64,000 bases of DNA, taken from assembly GCF_009939005.1 (NCBI RefSeq), contig NZ_JAACJS010000012.1:434001-498000 (forward strand), read 5' to 3'. This stretch comes from Sediminibacterium roseum (GTDB lineage: Bacteria > Bacteroidota > Bacteroidia > Chitinophagales > Chitinophagaceae). The notes beneath the pieces were generated by a model, which saw only the letters and a program-made list of their open reading frames with translations, did no database searches and was not told where the DNA came from. The position numbers were made by a program, and so were the translations under genes. Below, piece by piece: positions 24,856 through 33,737 of the stretch. The first letter of the stretch is position 1. Every line of letters begins with the position of its first letter.

Positions 24856-26229
24856 ATGGCCGCACCGCAGAACATTATCAGAGTTACCCTCAAACGATAT
24901 TTCGATAAGATCAGGAATGAAAAGATCAAAAAGGTCATTTTACAGGCGCTCCCTTTCTGGCTCGCTTCGTTGCTTACCGGCGTAATAGCGGTACTCTATA
25001 CCTGGCTTTTCCAGTTTGCGGAGAATGGCGCAGTATATCTTTACCGGCAGGCGCACTGGCACCTGTTTATACTCACACCCGCCTGCTTTCTTCTCTCGGT
25101 TTGGATGGTCAGGCAATTTTCTCCCTATGCAAAGGGAAGCGGTATTCCACAGGTTACTGCGGCCATTGAATTGTCTTCACCAAAGGGTAATCTGTTGGTA
25201 GATCAGTTGCTCAACCTGAGGATCATCGTTGTAAAAATCATCTCCAGCTGTATCATGGCGCTTGGCGGCGGGATCATCGGGCGCGAGGGCCCGACGATAC
25301 AAATTGCCGGTTCCGTTTTCAGGAAAGTAAATCGCTGGCTGCCCGGGTGGTGGCCCAAAATATCCAAACGAAACATGATCATGACCGGGGCGGCGGCCGG
25401 TCTGGCAGCAGCGTTCAATACGCCGCTGGGCGGGATCGTTTTTGCGATGGAGGAACTGACCAAAACACACATCAGCTTTTACAAAACGGCCATTTTTTCT
25501 GCCGTAATCATTGCGGGGCTTACCGCGCAATCCATACTGGGCCCCTATTTATATCTGGGGTATCCCGATGTGAACCACCTCTCCTTCTCGGTATTTCTCG
25601 TGGTTATACTAGTGGCCATCGTGTGCGGCCTGTTTTCTTCCGTAATGTGCAAACTGATCCTACGGATCATCAAATGGAAAACCTCGCTGCAAAGCAACTG
25701 GAAGGTGATTCTTTATGTTACATGTTGCGGACTGTTTGTTGCCGGGATGGGCTATTTTACCGATCACCGCAGCCTCAATTCGGGAAAGGAACTAATGACA
25801 GAACTGCTTTTTACTTCCGATAAATACACACATTGGTATACGCCGCTGCTCAGGATGGCAGGTTCTGTATTCTCATTTACCACCGGCGCTGCCGGTGGTG
25901 TATTTGCACCGGCATTGAGCTCAGGTGCAACAATTGGTTCGGTATTTTCCGGCTGGCTTGAGTTATCAGGGCCCAATTCAAATATTGTGATGCTGGCGGG
26001 GATGGTTGCTTTCCTTACCGGTATTACACGCTCACCGTTCACTTCTGCCATATTGGTTCTTGAAATGACAGACGGGCATCACGTGATATTTCACCTGATG
26101 CTTGCGGCAATGGTCTCAAATCTCGTGGCCTATTTTATTGACCGCCATTCCTTTTATGATCACATTAAAGTACAGTACATAAAAGAGTTAGCACACCAGG
26201 AAGACCAGGCAATCAACTCCTCAAAATGA
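24856..26229 (+). CDS. ClC-family chloride channel or Cl-/H+ exchanger
   Basis: 457 aa from the ATG at 24856; the TTG ten codons earlier overlaps the -7 box. The three ClC signatures are present: GSGIPQV (about 94-100), GREGPTIQI (about 142-150, with the gating Glu) and GAAGGVFAPALSSGATIG in the second half. About ten or more membrane helices and no C-terminal CBS domains. Bacterial members mainly exchange two chlorides for a proton and help in acid resistance. It is divergent from the DUF389-nhaD operon across array D, which fits a role in ion and pH balance. Confidence 0.93.
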   Translation: MAAPQNIIRVTLKRYFDKIRNEKIKKVILQALPFWLASLLTGVIAVLYTWLFQFAENGAVYLYRQAHWHLFILTPACFLLSVWMVRQFSPYAKGSGIPQVTAAIELSSPKGNLLVDQLLNLRIIVVKIISSCIMALGGGIIGREGPTIQIAGSVFRKVNRWLPGWWPKISKRNMIMTGAAAGLAAAFNTPLGGIVFAMEELTKTHISFYKTAIFSAVIIAGLTAQSILGPYLYLGYPDVNHLSFSVFLVVILVAIVCGLFSSVMCKLILRIIKWKTSLQSNWKVILYVTCCGLFVAGMGYFTDHRSLNSGKELMTELLFTSDKYTHWYTPLLRMAGSVFSFTTGAAGGVFAPALSSGATIGSVFSGWLELSGPNSNIVMLAGMVAFLTGITRSPFTSAILVLEMTDGHHVIFHLMLAAMVSNLVAYFIDRHSFYDHIKVQYIKELAHQEDQAINSSK

Positions 26230-26289
26230 TTTCACGGTGCTGGAACGGGTTTTGTGTTTAAAACCATAACCAGGTAAAACACAACAATC

Positions 26290-26739
26290 ATGGAAAAAGG
26301 AAATTATAAAAAATTAGGATTGATGCTCGCCATCTCCTTTTGCATCATGTATGCCGTTATGTTTCTGAATGTGGACAGTATTGACCATATTTATTTTAGT
26401 TTGACGCGAACGTATATGTCTTTGCTGATGGTAACACCAATGGCCGTTCTGATGCTGATTATGATGCCAAAAATGTATATGGACAAAAAAGCAAACCGCG
26501 TGATCCTTTTTTCATCAGCAGCCGTTTTTATCGCATCGCTGTTTTGCCTGCGAACACAAACCTTTGTTTCCGACTCGCAATACATCAAAGCAATGATCCC
26601 GCACCATTCTTCAGCTATATTGACGAGCAAACATGCGGGCATTAAAGATCCCGGTGTAAAAGTTCTTTCAGAAAACATCATCGCATCGCAGGAAAAAGAG
26701 ATTGCCGAAATGAAGAAAATGCTCCGGCAACCAAAATAA
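26290..26739 (+). CDS. DUF305-like small membrane protein
   Basis: 149 aa. Three membrane helices (about 8-27, 38-60, 70-88) come before a short DUF305-type segment with QYIKAMIPHHSSAILTSKHAG and ENIIASQEKEIAEMKKML. DUF305 proteins have a ferritin-like helical fold and are often found with metal resistance genes; the conserved HH pair is seen here. Function unknown. It is 60 nt after the ClC gene and may share its transcript. Confidence 0.82.
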   Translation: MEKGNYKKLGLMLAISFCIMYAVMFLNVDSIDHIYFSLTRTYMSLLMVTPMAVLMLIMMPKMYMDKKANRVILFSSAAVFIASLFCLRTQTFVSDSQYIKAMIPHHSSAILTSKHAGIKDPGVKVLSENIIASQEKEIAEMKKMLRQPK

Positions 26740-26815
26740 GATTGTTGGTCTCACAGGAAAAATACCTGCTGACTGTTTATGAGAGATCTCTGTTCATCCA
26801 ATAAAAGATGTTCTT

Positions 26816-27517
26816 ATGAAATCCTTGCCGATCATCTTCGCCTGTATGTTTGTGTTTTTGTATGCACAGGCACAGAACGCAGTACAAGATTCAACACCTT
26901 CTTTTGTTAATGGTGTTTCTGATCATGCTGCTTACAAACAACTGACGGAACACTTTTATGCGAATGAATACGGATCAGTGATCCAACTTGCCGATACTGT
27001 TTTGCAAAACAGCGACACCAGCTTACCGCCGGAGATATACCGTTACCTCGCATACAGCTACTACCAGGTGCGTAATACCACGCAGGCGTACCAGTGTATG
27101 GCCAGGTATTTAGATCTCCAGGATTCCGCACGGATCACCGGCTATGATATTTACCTGACCGCCCAATTTTCAGCCAGGCTTAAAAAAAAGGACAGCAGGG
27201 CGCTTGGTATTTTGCGTAAAGCATACGAGATGGACACCTGCCTGCAAAACAGGAAACTGTATGCAGCGGCTCTTGTCAATTATTACCTGCAAACCCGCAG
27301 CCAATACGCGCCTACCGTGTGGCGTGAGAAGCTATTGCCATTAAAGGAACTGGACAGAACGGAGATGTACCGCATCTCCCAGGCATGGTACAAATACAAC
27401 CAGATGGGTAATGTGCGGGATATATTCGGGCAATTCACATCTGTATATCCTTATGCATTCAGAAGCTTGTATATGCATGGGGAGATTCTTCCTGAACCGG
27501 AACAACAGGTCGATTAA
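26816..27517 (+). CDS. exported TPR-like protein of unknown function
   Basis: 233 aa with a signal peptide (about 1-20, ending AQAQ). The mature part is helical, with TPR-like pairs such as YKQLTEHFYANEYGSVIQLADTVL and IYRYLAYSYYQVRNTTQAYQCMARYL. No known enzyme motif. Its likeness to the larger exported TPR protein at 20-22 kb is only in general design. Confidence 0.65.
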   Translation: MKSLPIIFACMFVFLYAQAQNAVQDSTPSFVNGVSDHAAYKQLTEHFYANEYGSVIQLADTVLQNSDTSLPPEIYRYLAYSYYQVRNTTQAYQCMARYLDLQDSARITGYDIYLTAQFSARLKKKDSRALGILRKAYEMDTCLQNRKLYAAALVNYYLQTRSQYAPTVWREKLLPLKELDRTEMYRISQAWYKYNQMGNVRDIFGQFTSVYPYAFRSLYMHGEILPEPEQQVD

Positions 27518-27596
27518 TTTGGCGGGTACGATCTGGTTAAGCATTGGCATAACTTTAGGTTCAGGACCGAATGCCGGGTTTCAGCGATATGCAAAT

Positions 27597-27626
27597 TTTG
27601 CTTATTTTGAATGGTATCTATCTTTG
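27597..27626 (+). promoter_or_regulatory. promoter of the 27.6-kb VOC gene
   Basis: TTTG (27597-27600), 18 nt, TATCTTTG (27619-27626), a perfect -7 box. The ATG at 27647 follows by 20 nt. The spacing is a base short of the usual 19-21. Confidence 0.5.
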
Positions 27627-27646
27627 ACAACCCTAAATTCCTTGTT

Positions 27647-28015
27647 ATGGCACATGCAATCAATTGGTTTGAAATTCCGGCGTCAGATTTTGAACGTGCA
27701 AAAAAATTTTACGAAGCAGTTCTGGATATCCAGATGGTACTCCCCTTTCCGGGTATGAAGTATGCAATGTTCCCTGCCGATATGCAGAATGGCGAAATTG
27801 GCGGAGGACTTGTGGAGGAACAGGGATATGTGCCTTCCGGGAACGGTTCCCTGGTTTATTTGAACGGAGGTGACGATCTTTCTGTTCCACTGGCACGCGT
27901 AGAAGCGGCGGGCGGCAAAATATTCATGTCTAAAAAATCGCTCGGCCCCAACGGTTTCATGGCCATGTTTTATGATACAGAAGGAAACCGTGTTGCGTTT
28001 CACTCTATGAAATAG
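27647..28015 (+). CDS. VOC superfamily (glyoxalase-like) protein
   Basis: 122 aa from the ATG at 27647; the longer in-frame start lies in the promoter. The pattern AINWFEIPASDFERAKKFYEAVL, then GGGLVEE, then GPNGFMAMFYDTEGNRVAFHS is that of the compact two-beta-alpha-beta VOC fold close to YdeM- and lactoylglutathione-lyase-like proteins. His, Glu metal ligands of true glyoxalase I are only partly present, so enzymatic function is uncertain. Confidence 0.8.
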   Translation: MAHAINWFEIPASDFERAKKFYEAVLDIQMVLPFPGMKYAMFPADMQNGEIGGGLVEEQGYVPSGNGSLVYLNGGDDLSVPLARVEAAGGKIFMSKKSLGPNGFMAMFYDTEGNRVAFHSMK

Positions 28016-28368
28016 GGCGGCGAAGAAAAAGTGAAAGCGCCCAAGTTGAAAGACGTCGCTGGGTTCGCTGGAGAGGTTGCCCCCTCATCTAAAATCAATA
28101 GATCATTACGCTTCCCTCCGGCTTAGTATTGTTAAAAAAATGAAACTATTATAACTCCTTCCCAAAGCCGTTTTTTAATTATGCTCAAAACAACATTTGC
28201 ATTTCTGACAGTCAACAACTAAATTAGTATCATTCTTTTTTTAAAGCTCTCCAGTGTAACCCCCGCCCCCCACCATTGGATAGTTTGGCTATGCTGTTTT
28301 GGTTTTACATGAACGTATTACGCTACCGTATATAGCAATCGTTTTTTTTAAAACCAAAATCCAATGTT
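28016..28368. other. intergenic stretch with no recognisable gene
   Basis: 353 nt between the VOC gene and the beta-helix/LamG gene. No open frame with coding character, no hairpin followed by a T tract and no full TAnnTTTG promoter was found. It is AT-rich towards the right end, which holds the leader of the downstream gene. Confidence 0.5.
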
Positions 28369-30585
28369 ATGAAAAAACCATTTTTACTTCGCAAGGCGTG
28401 GGTACTGCTTTTTGCCTTACTCGCGTTGTCGCACGCTGGCCTGCGGGCGCAGGTTTGTCTTACGTATGCGACCGACACGTCTACCATCGTACGGATCTCT
28501 CAAAACGGTGGAGTGATCGATGGCAAACGGATCATGTCTAGCAGCAGTTATGGCATTCAGCTGATATCGTGTTCAAACATGATCATCCGCAATTGTATCA
28601 TCGGGCCCACTGCCTACATCGGGTTAAGCATGTGGAGCTGTACCAACATCACGATTGAGAACTGCATTTTTTTTGACAATCCTTCTTCCATCAAAGCGGA
28701 AGCTTCTTCAGGCATTAAAGTAAACGGCAACCAGTTTATGAACGCCCAAAACCCGCCGGCCGGGTACGGTTCGTTTGTTCAGTTCTCCGATAATTCAGGT
28801 TCGGGGGCGGAAATCAAAAACAATGTTGGAGAGAACATTGCCGGCAACAGTGTTGCCGAAGACATGATCAACATCATGAACTCGTATTTCTCCGCACTTA
28901 GTCCGTTGGTCATTTCCGGTAATAAATTAAGAGGCGGCACCAGTGTATCGGGCGGCGGGATCAATGTAGGCGACGATTACAATTCCGGTCTTCAGAACAC
29001 GGGCAACGTGATTGTGACCAACAACAAGCTCGTTGATCCAGGGCAATATGGTATTGCGATCTCAGGAGGATCCAACATTACTTTCGATGGCAACCAGATC
29101 TACGCAAGGCACCAGATCTTCACAAATGTGGGAATTGGTATCTGGGATTTTTACGGCCGAAGCGGGTGCGCCAACAATACGGTGATCAACAACGACGTGA
29201 ATTATACGGGCAACACGAGTTTCCTTTCCAACATTCCGTATTACAACCCTTTCTGGACCGATAATTCATGCGGAACAAATTACCCCAACCGCGCAACAGA
29301 CAACAACCTTACCGCTTCGATCGATGAAACCATTTTACCGGAACGGTTGTTGTGTCCTTTCCCCGTCGCTTACCTGAAGTTCGAGAGCAACCTGAACGAT
29401 TACTGCGGATCGGGATTGAATGCAACGGCCTATGGAACGGCCGCCGTTGTTTGCGACGATTACCGAAAAGCGGCCTGGTTCAACGGCACCTCGTCGGATG
29501 TGATGACGTTGCCAAAATCGCCCTGGTTAAAACCATCCACCCAGATGATCACCGTGTCTGCATGGATCAAACCCGATGCCGTAAGCAATATACAGGGATT
29601 CGTACGCTCACAGGATGCGGATGGATGGAGCGATGGCTGGCGATGTATTCTCAACAACAGTGATTTCAGGCCGTCGGTAATGACCGACAATGGCCGCGCG
29701 GAAGTGGTATGCGGCGGCATCACTGCAAACGCATGGAACCATGTTGTTTTTACCTACGACGGAAAAAAAATGAAAGGATATGTAAATGGCGTATTGATCG
29801 CAACCGACAATACACCGGGCAATATCATTTACACCGGTTCGGCCAACCTCGCCATCGGGGGATCTGAAGGCACAACCAATTTTGGTGGCAAGATCGCCGA
29901 AGTAAAAATCCTGTATGGCGCGATGAGCGATTCGGAAGTAGCGGCGGATTACAACAGTTCAAAAGACATGTTCGATGGCGCGGCGCTTGCTGCAGCATTG
30001 AACATACAGGCCGAGTACAACAACAATGGCCAATCCAAATTCCTCGCCGCTACCGATTTCATTCTCGCCAACCAAAGCGGGTACATATCCGGCACTTCAA
30101 CAACAGGAAGTACTTACTTATGGCAGGTGCTGAGTGGAAGTCCCACCTATTTTTCCAGCATCGGGCCCACTGCATTTCTTTCTATCCCGGATGGCAATTC
30201 TGTTAACCTGCGTCTGACTGCCTATACCGGGGCATGTTCATGGGCATCATACCGCGATTATACGATCTATGCAAATATGTTCGAGCCATTCAGTATCAAA
30301 TTACTGCCAGGCAAAAACGAGGTGCTTGTTTCCAAAGTTGCACAGGAAGGCAATATGTTCAACAACGGCAGCGGTTTACTGCCCGGCGGATTGAACAGAT
30401 CGTTGTTCGATAAAGGCCCGTACACGGTACAGGTGATCAACCTGCTCGGACAGGTGATCAAAACCGGCACGCTTACAAACGGGCAGTTGACACTGAACAT
30501 CAACCACGCCATAACGGGTGTATACATTGTACGCGTGATGCGTAAATCGCAGACGGTTTATACAACCAAGGTCTTTAAACCGTAA
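28369..30585 (+). CDS. secreted beta-helix / LamG-like protein with T9SS sorting domain
   Basis: 738 aa. A signal peptide ends near LRAQ. Residues 40-320 are a right-handed parallel beta-helix with repeated NNIV/NxIxx rungs (GIQLISCSNMIIRNCIIG, NITIENCIFFDN). Residues 335-520 are a LamG/concanavalin-like domain with LKFESNLND, FNGTSSDVMTL, ITVSAWIKPD and FTYDGKKMKGYVNGVLI. The C-terminal 80 residues, with YTVQVINLLGQVIKTGTL and GVYIVRV, are a type A T9SS sorting domain. It should be secreted and bound to the cell surface; carbohydrate binding or cleavage is likely but the target is unknown. Confidence 0.87.
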   Translation: MKKPFLLRKAWVLLFALLALSHAGLRAQVCLTYATDTSTIVRISQNGGVIDGKRIMSSSSYGIQLISCSNMIIRNCIIGPTAYIGLSMWSCTNITIENCIFFDNPSSIKAEASSGIKVNGNQFMNAQNPPAGYGSFVQFSDNSGSGAEIKNNVGENIAGNSVAEDMINIMNSYFSALSPLVISGNKLRGGTSVSGGGINVGDDYNSGLQNTGNVIVTNNKLVDPGQYGIAISGGSNITFDGNQIYARHQIFTNVGIGIWDFYGRSGCANNTVINNDVNYTGNTSFLSNIPYYNPFWTDNSCGTNYPNRATDNNLTASIDETILPERLLCPFPVAYLKFESNLNDYCGSGLNATAYGTAAVVCDDYRKAAWFNGTSSDVMTLPKSPWLKPSTQMITVSAWIKPDAVSNIQGFVRSQDADGWSDGWRCILNNSDFRPSVMTDNGRAEVVCGGITANAWNHVVFTYDGKKMKGYVNGVLIATDNTPGNIIYTGSANLAIGGSEGTTNFGGKIAEVKILYGAMSDSEVAADYNSSKDMFDGAALAAALNIQAEYNNNGQSKFLAATDFILANQSGYISGTSTTGSTYLWQVLSGSPTYFSSIGPTAFLSIPDGNSVNLRLTAYTGACSWASYRDYTIYANMFEPFSIKLLPGKNEVLVSKVAQEGNMFNNGSGLLPGGLNRSLFDKGPYTVQVINLLGQVIKTGTLTNGQLTLNINHAITGVYIVRVMRKSQTVYTTKVFKP

Positions 30586-30602
30586 CTTTTTTTATCTGCA
30601 GG

Positions 30603-30696
30603 AAGGTGATCATTTTTTTCTTTGTGGTGCCGTACCTGGTCAATAAAGCCCGGTCGCAGCAGCGCATCGCGGGAATAAATGATCACCTTTTCTTTT
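30603..30696 (+). terminator. long-loop inverted repeat with T tract
   Basis: AAGGTGATCATTT (30603-30615) pairs perfectly over 13 bp with AAATGATCACCTT (30677-30689), enclosing 61 nt, and is followed by TTCTTTTTG. It begins 17 nt after the beta-helix/LamG stop and may be its terminator, or a small structured RNA. The rest of the 472-nt gap (30586-31057) shows no gene. Confidence 0.45.
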
Positions 30697-31057
30697 TGTT
30701 TGCATGGAGCCCCCGCGCACATATACGCCATTCACGAAAGCGGAGCATGCTCACATTTCACCAAACACTACGATAAACTAGCAGAACATGTATTTTTCGG
30801 ACAGCCCGTTTTCCTATGTACCGCTCATTTTACACCGTAGATCATAAGAAGGGAGCATATGGAGAAAACAGCGATGTAATTTATGGACAACCTACAACCA
30901 ATGTATTCAACTGTTTTCGTGAAAAAACAGACGACGGGTTATTGTCAAATGTAAGATTTCGACACAAGGGTCATCTTTATTCACCCAATCATACGTTTTG
31001 CTCCAAAAAGCTTTTGGTTGATCAAATAACTTTAAGATTCAACAAAAGATCATAACC

Positions 31058-31465
31058 ATGAAAAAGTATTTATTCCTTAGCCTGGCATTCACTGCCGTTA
31101 TCGCAACTGCGTCAAATGCGCAAACAGCGTCTGTTCCTTCACCAAACGGTGCAACCGCTACACCAGCGGCGCCGGCTCCTGCGCTCCCGAGCCTGCGGCA
31201 GATGCAGGAAAAGATCACACCACAGATGGTGGAGAAAACGGGTTTGACCGAAGCACAAGCGAACAAAGTGATCGAACTCAACTATGAAATGCGCATGGCC
31301 GCCGGTGCATTGAAAGATTTGCCGGAAGCCGACCGCTCCAAAAAGATTGCCGAATTGAAAGCGGCCAAAGAAAAAAAGATGAACGAGTTGCTGACAGGTG
31401 AGCAACAAAAAGCAGTGGCTGCATTTTATGCAGACATGGGCAAGAACGCGGCACCGAAAAACTAA
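31058..31465 (+). CDS. small exported helical protein, Spy/CpxP-like
   Basis: 135 aa. A signal peptide (MKKYLFLSLAFTAVIATASNAQ) and a Pro/Ala-rich linker precede a helical part with ITPQMVEKTGLTEAQANKVIEL, LPEADRSKKIAELKAAK and MNELLTGEQQKAVAAFYA. The LTxxQ-type spacing resembles the periplasmic chaperone/stress-sensor family Spy/CpxP and the related Bacteroidota DUF4890 proteins. Function in stress sensing is inference. Confidence 0.65.
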   Translation: MKKYLFLSLAFTAVIATASNAQTASVPSPNGATATPAAPAPALPSLRQMQEKITPQMVEKTGLTEAQANKVIELNYEMRMAAGALKDLPEADRSKKIAELKAAKEKKMNELLTGEQQKAVAAFYADMGKNAAPKN

Positions 31466-31492
31466 TTGTAAGACACTTTGAACTTTCTCCTC

Positions 31493-31523
31493 AAAAGCTG
31501 CCTCCGGGCAGCTTTTGTTGTTT
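31493..31523 (+). terminator. Rho-independent terminator of the Spy-like gene
   Basis: AAAAGCTGCC (31493-31502), loop TCCG, GGCAGCTTTT (31507-31516), then GTTGTTT. A 10-bp perfect stem 28 nt after the stop codon. Confidence 0.85.
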
Positions 31524-31667
31524 ATCAGATCTTTTGGCCTTCCACCCATCCGGAATACCATACTGCATACGGGAATATCTCCCCAAACGTTTGCATTTGT
31601 TAAAGCCATTAAATTTATTTTGAAAAGCTAATAATTTTAGTATTTTAGTGCTACAATTAATAGCAAG

Positions 31668-31955
31668 ATGGAAGAAAACCAGCCCCTGGAAACGGTACAC
31701 GAGCAATTCCTATTCGAGATGCACGTGGTATGCGCGGCTGATATCATTGGCTGTAGCGTGTTTGCAGCCGTGCAGAGGGATGGAACAAAATTCACCCGCG
31801 TCTTATACGGGCCGGCAGATGATGTGCGGGCCATTGATGTGGATTACTGGGAAGAGATCGGCTGGATCGACATGTGGTACGGTGAGCCGTCGCCATGGTC
31901 GGCAATGGTGGGCCCGGCACTGGATTACCATTTCGCGCTTAGAAAAAAGGCTTGA
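31668..31955 (+). CDS. small acidic protein of unknown function
   Basis: 95 aa. Not recognised. It is acidic and rich in aromatic residues (DYWEEIGWIDMWYGEPSPWSAM). No signal peptide or membrane segment. It starts a run of three tiny same-strand genes (gaps 25 and 1 nt) that look co-transcribed and stand just before the palindromic repeat array. Confidence 0.55.
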   Translation: MEENQPLETVHEQFLFEMHVVCAADIIGCSVFAAVQRDGTKFTRVLYGPADDVRAIDVDYWEEIGWIDMWYGEPSPWSAMVGPALDYHFALRKKA

Positions 31956-31980
31956 ACAAACCAATTAAAAAACGACTGCT

Positions 31981-32289
31981 ATGAATAACAATTCCTTGTC
32001 CCGATCATTATCCCTGAACTATATGCTGAACCAATACGCGACCTTAAAGACCTTAGCGATCATTGCAGAAGAATCGCCCAACCCGACAGGATACAAATGC
32101 ACGCCCCGTGAACTGATCCTCCGCACAAATAACGATTGGGACCTGATCAATCGTGATATGCGCACGCTGGCCGGGGAAGAGCTGGTTGAAATTGTGCCAA
32201 GTGCGGCCACTCCCCTTTTTTCCATCACAGCCAAAGGCATGGAAAAGATTTTATCATTGGAGGGCAAGACAAACTTTAAAAACAGGTAA
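31981..32289 (+). CDS. small winged-helix-like protein
   Basis: 102 aa. The helices ATLKTLAIIAEES and NDWDLINRDMRTLAGEELVEIV, followed by a beta wing TPLFSITAKGMEKIL, look like a winged-helix DNA-binding domain of the PadR/MarR size class, but no family is certain. It overlaps neither neighbour and ends one base before the next ATG. Confidence 0.55.
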   Translation: MNNNSLSRSLSLNYMLNQYATLKTLAIIAEESPNPTGYKCTPRELILRTNNDWDLINRDMRTLAGEELVEIVPSAATPLFSITAKGMEKILSLEGKTNFKNR

Positions 32290-32290
32290 C

Positions 32291-32530
32291 ATGGACTTCT
32301 ATCTCAACGGCCGCGAATACCACGGTAACATCGCGATGATCGACAATGGATCAGAAACACAGTATCATTTAAACCTGGGAAAAAACCTGGCGTTCACTGC
32401 GGTGATCAACGAAGATGGCCATTGGGAAACCGACAACAAAGAAGTGGATCCGGACCTGGTAGCAGCTGCCGGGGATTATATTGAGAATATGGAAGATTTA
32501 CAGGACGTTCTGGCCATGCTTGCACTTTAG
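32291..32530 (+). CDS. small protein of unknown function
   Basis: 79 aa from the ATG at 32291, one base after the preceding stop; an upstream extension would run through the previous gene. It is acidic, with a beta-rich first half (MDFYLNGREYHGNIAMIDNG) and a C-terminal helix (AAGDYIENMEDLQDVLAMLAL). Not recognised. Confidence 0.5.
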   Translation: MDFYLNGREYHGNIAMIDNGSETQYHLNLGKNLAFTAVINEDGHWETDNKEVDPDLVAAAGDYIENMEDLQDVLAMLAL

Positions 32531-32658
32531 CTTTGAGCCACATAATTCCTAAGCGATCAGGTTTTGCCATAAATGAGCTACAATGATTCATCAAGTTACA
32601 CGACAACTACCCGTGCTTTGTCAATAACACGGCGCAATACAAATCTCGATGAATTTCC

Positions 32659-32907
32659 TTCTCCGCAGGGTGTCCTTTAAAAATAAAACATTTTGATCGT
32701 TCCCCGCGGACGTCTCCCAACGGGGACTCCGCGGGCTGCGGCCGCCACAATTCATTTCAACAATCGGAAAGGTAAAAATAAAACTCACGCTCTCTCAAAC
32801 GCAAAGCCAACGGCGCAGAACCCCGACCGCGGAGTCCCCGTTGGGAGACATCCGCGAAGAACGCTCTGTTTTATTCTGATTGTGAAGTACACCCTGCGGT
32901 GAAAGAA
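32659..32907 (+). repeat. 249-bp palindromic element, copy 1
   Basis: Ends are inverted repeats: TTCTCCGCAGGGTGT on the left, ACACCCTGCGGTGAA on the right. Inner arms (CGTCTCCCAACGGGGACTCC / GGAGTCCCCGTTGGGAGACA) are also inverted. The centre, from CAACAATCGGAAAGG to GCAAAGCC, is not palindromic but is the same in all copies. It fills most of the 419-nt gap between the small plus-strand genes and the first cargo gene. Confidence 0.9.
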
Positions 32908-32949
32908 AAACCACCCCGTTTTGTCGGAGTGGTTGGTTGACTAATATTC

Positions 32950-33423
32950 TTATTCCAGCCTATTAGCATCAAACTGTTTCAAAACAGCTCTTCCGATCTT
33001 GGAATCGGGCCAGATATCGATTCTATAGTAATCATCGCCGTCATCTCCCACCACACTTCTCAAATTTGAAGAGTATATCCTAACTCTGTAACTACCGTTG
33101 GGCAGTTTAATTTCTAATTCAGAGTTTACGTTGGGACAATCTAATACTTGCATAACTCCTGAACTAATTTTAATACTGCCTTCGACAATATGGTCATATT
33201 TCGTATAATCATTTTTAGCCTCCTCGTTTTTTAATATGTTTACCTCTCCTTTAACATGACCATAGCAAGCAGTACCTATTCCTAGAATACCATCTTCAAT
33301 TGCAAGCCTGTGATTGTGAGCTTCAGATGTCCAAAAGCTATCAGAATCAGTTTTTTTAGGTGATTCCTTATCGCTAAGATAAAATTGCTGATATGCGGTT
33401 TGAAAATCGAGTTTGTAATTCAT
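32950..33423 (-). CDS. immunity-like protein of unknown family
   Basis: 157 aa from the ATG at 33423; another ATG at 33450 would add nine residues. AT-rich compared with the genome around it. The C-terminal half has YDHIVEGSIKISSGVMQVLDCPN, LEIKLPNGSYRVRIYSSNL and DDYYRIDIWPD, a pattern I associate with small cytoplasmic proteins near toxins and with the ComJ (nuclease inhibitor) family, though I am not certain of either. No signal peptide. It is the cargo between repeat copies 1 and 2, and repeat 2 supplies a promoter-like centre facing it. Confidence 0.6.
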   Translation of the reverse strand: MNYKLDFQTAYQQFYLSDKESPKKTDSDSFWTSEAHNHRLAIEDGILGIGTACYGHVKGEVNILKNEEAKNDYTKYDHIVEGSIKISSGVMQVLDCPNVNSELEIKLPNGSYRVRIYSSNLRSVVGDDGDDYYRIDIWPDSKIGRAVLKQFDANRLE

Positions 33424-33478
33424 GACATTATTAGAATTAAATGTCAACATTTTAAATAATTCTAGAAATATGATGTCC

Positions 33479-33727
33479 TTCTCCGCAGGGTGCCCTTTAA
33501 AAATAAAACATTTTGATCGTTCTCCGCGGACGTCTCCCAACGGGGACTCCGCGGGCGGCGGCCTCCATAATTCATTTCAACAATCGGAAAGGTAAAAATA
33601 AAACTCACGCTCTCTCAAACGCAAAGCCAACAGTGCAGAACCCCGACCGCGGAGTCCCCGTTGGGAGACATCTGCAAAGAACACTCTGTTTTATTCTGAT
33701 TGTGAAGTACACCCTGCGGAAAAAGAA
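33479..33727 (+). repeat. 249-bp palindromic element, copy 2
   Basis: Same length, ends and orientation as copy 1, with scattered substitutions such as TGCCC for TGTCC near the left end and CAGTGCAG for CGGCGCAG in the centre. Its left end is 56 nt from the start codon of the immunity-like gene. Confidence 0.92.
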
Positions 33728-33737
33728 AGGATGGTTT

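Noticed and set aside
32950..33540. Longer frame of the immunity-like gene starting inside repeat copy 2
   Set aside because: The extension is only repeat-derived sequence (GDVRGERSKCFIFKGHPA) found before several frames; internal ATGs at 33450 or 33423 are more credible.
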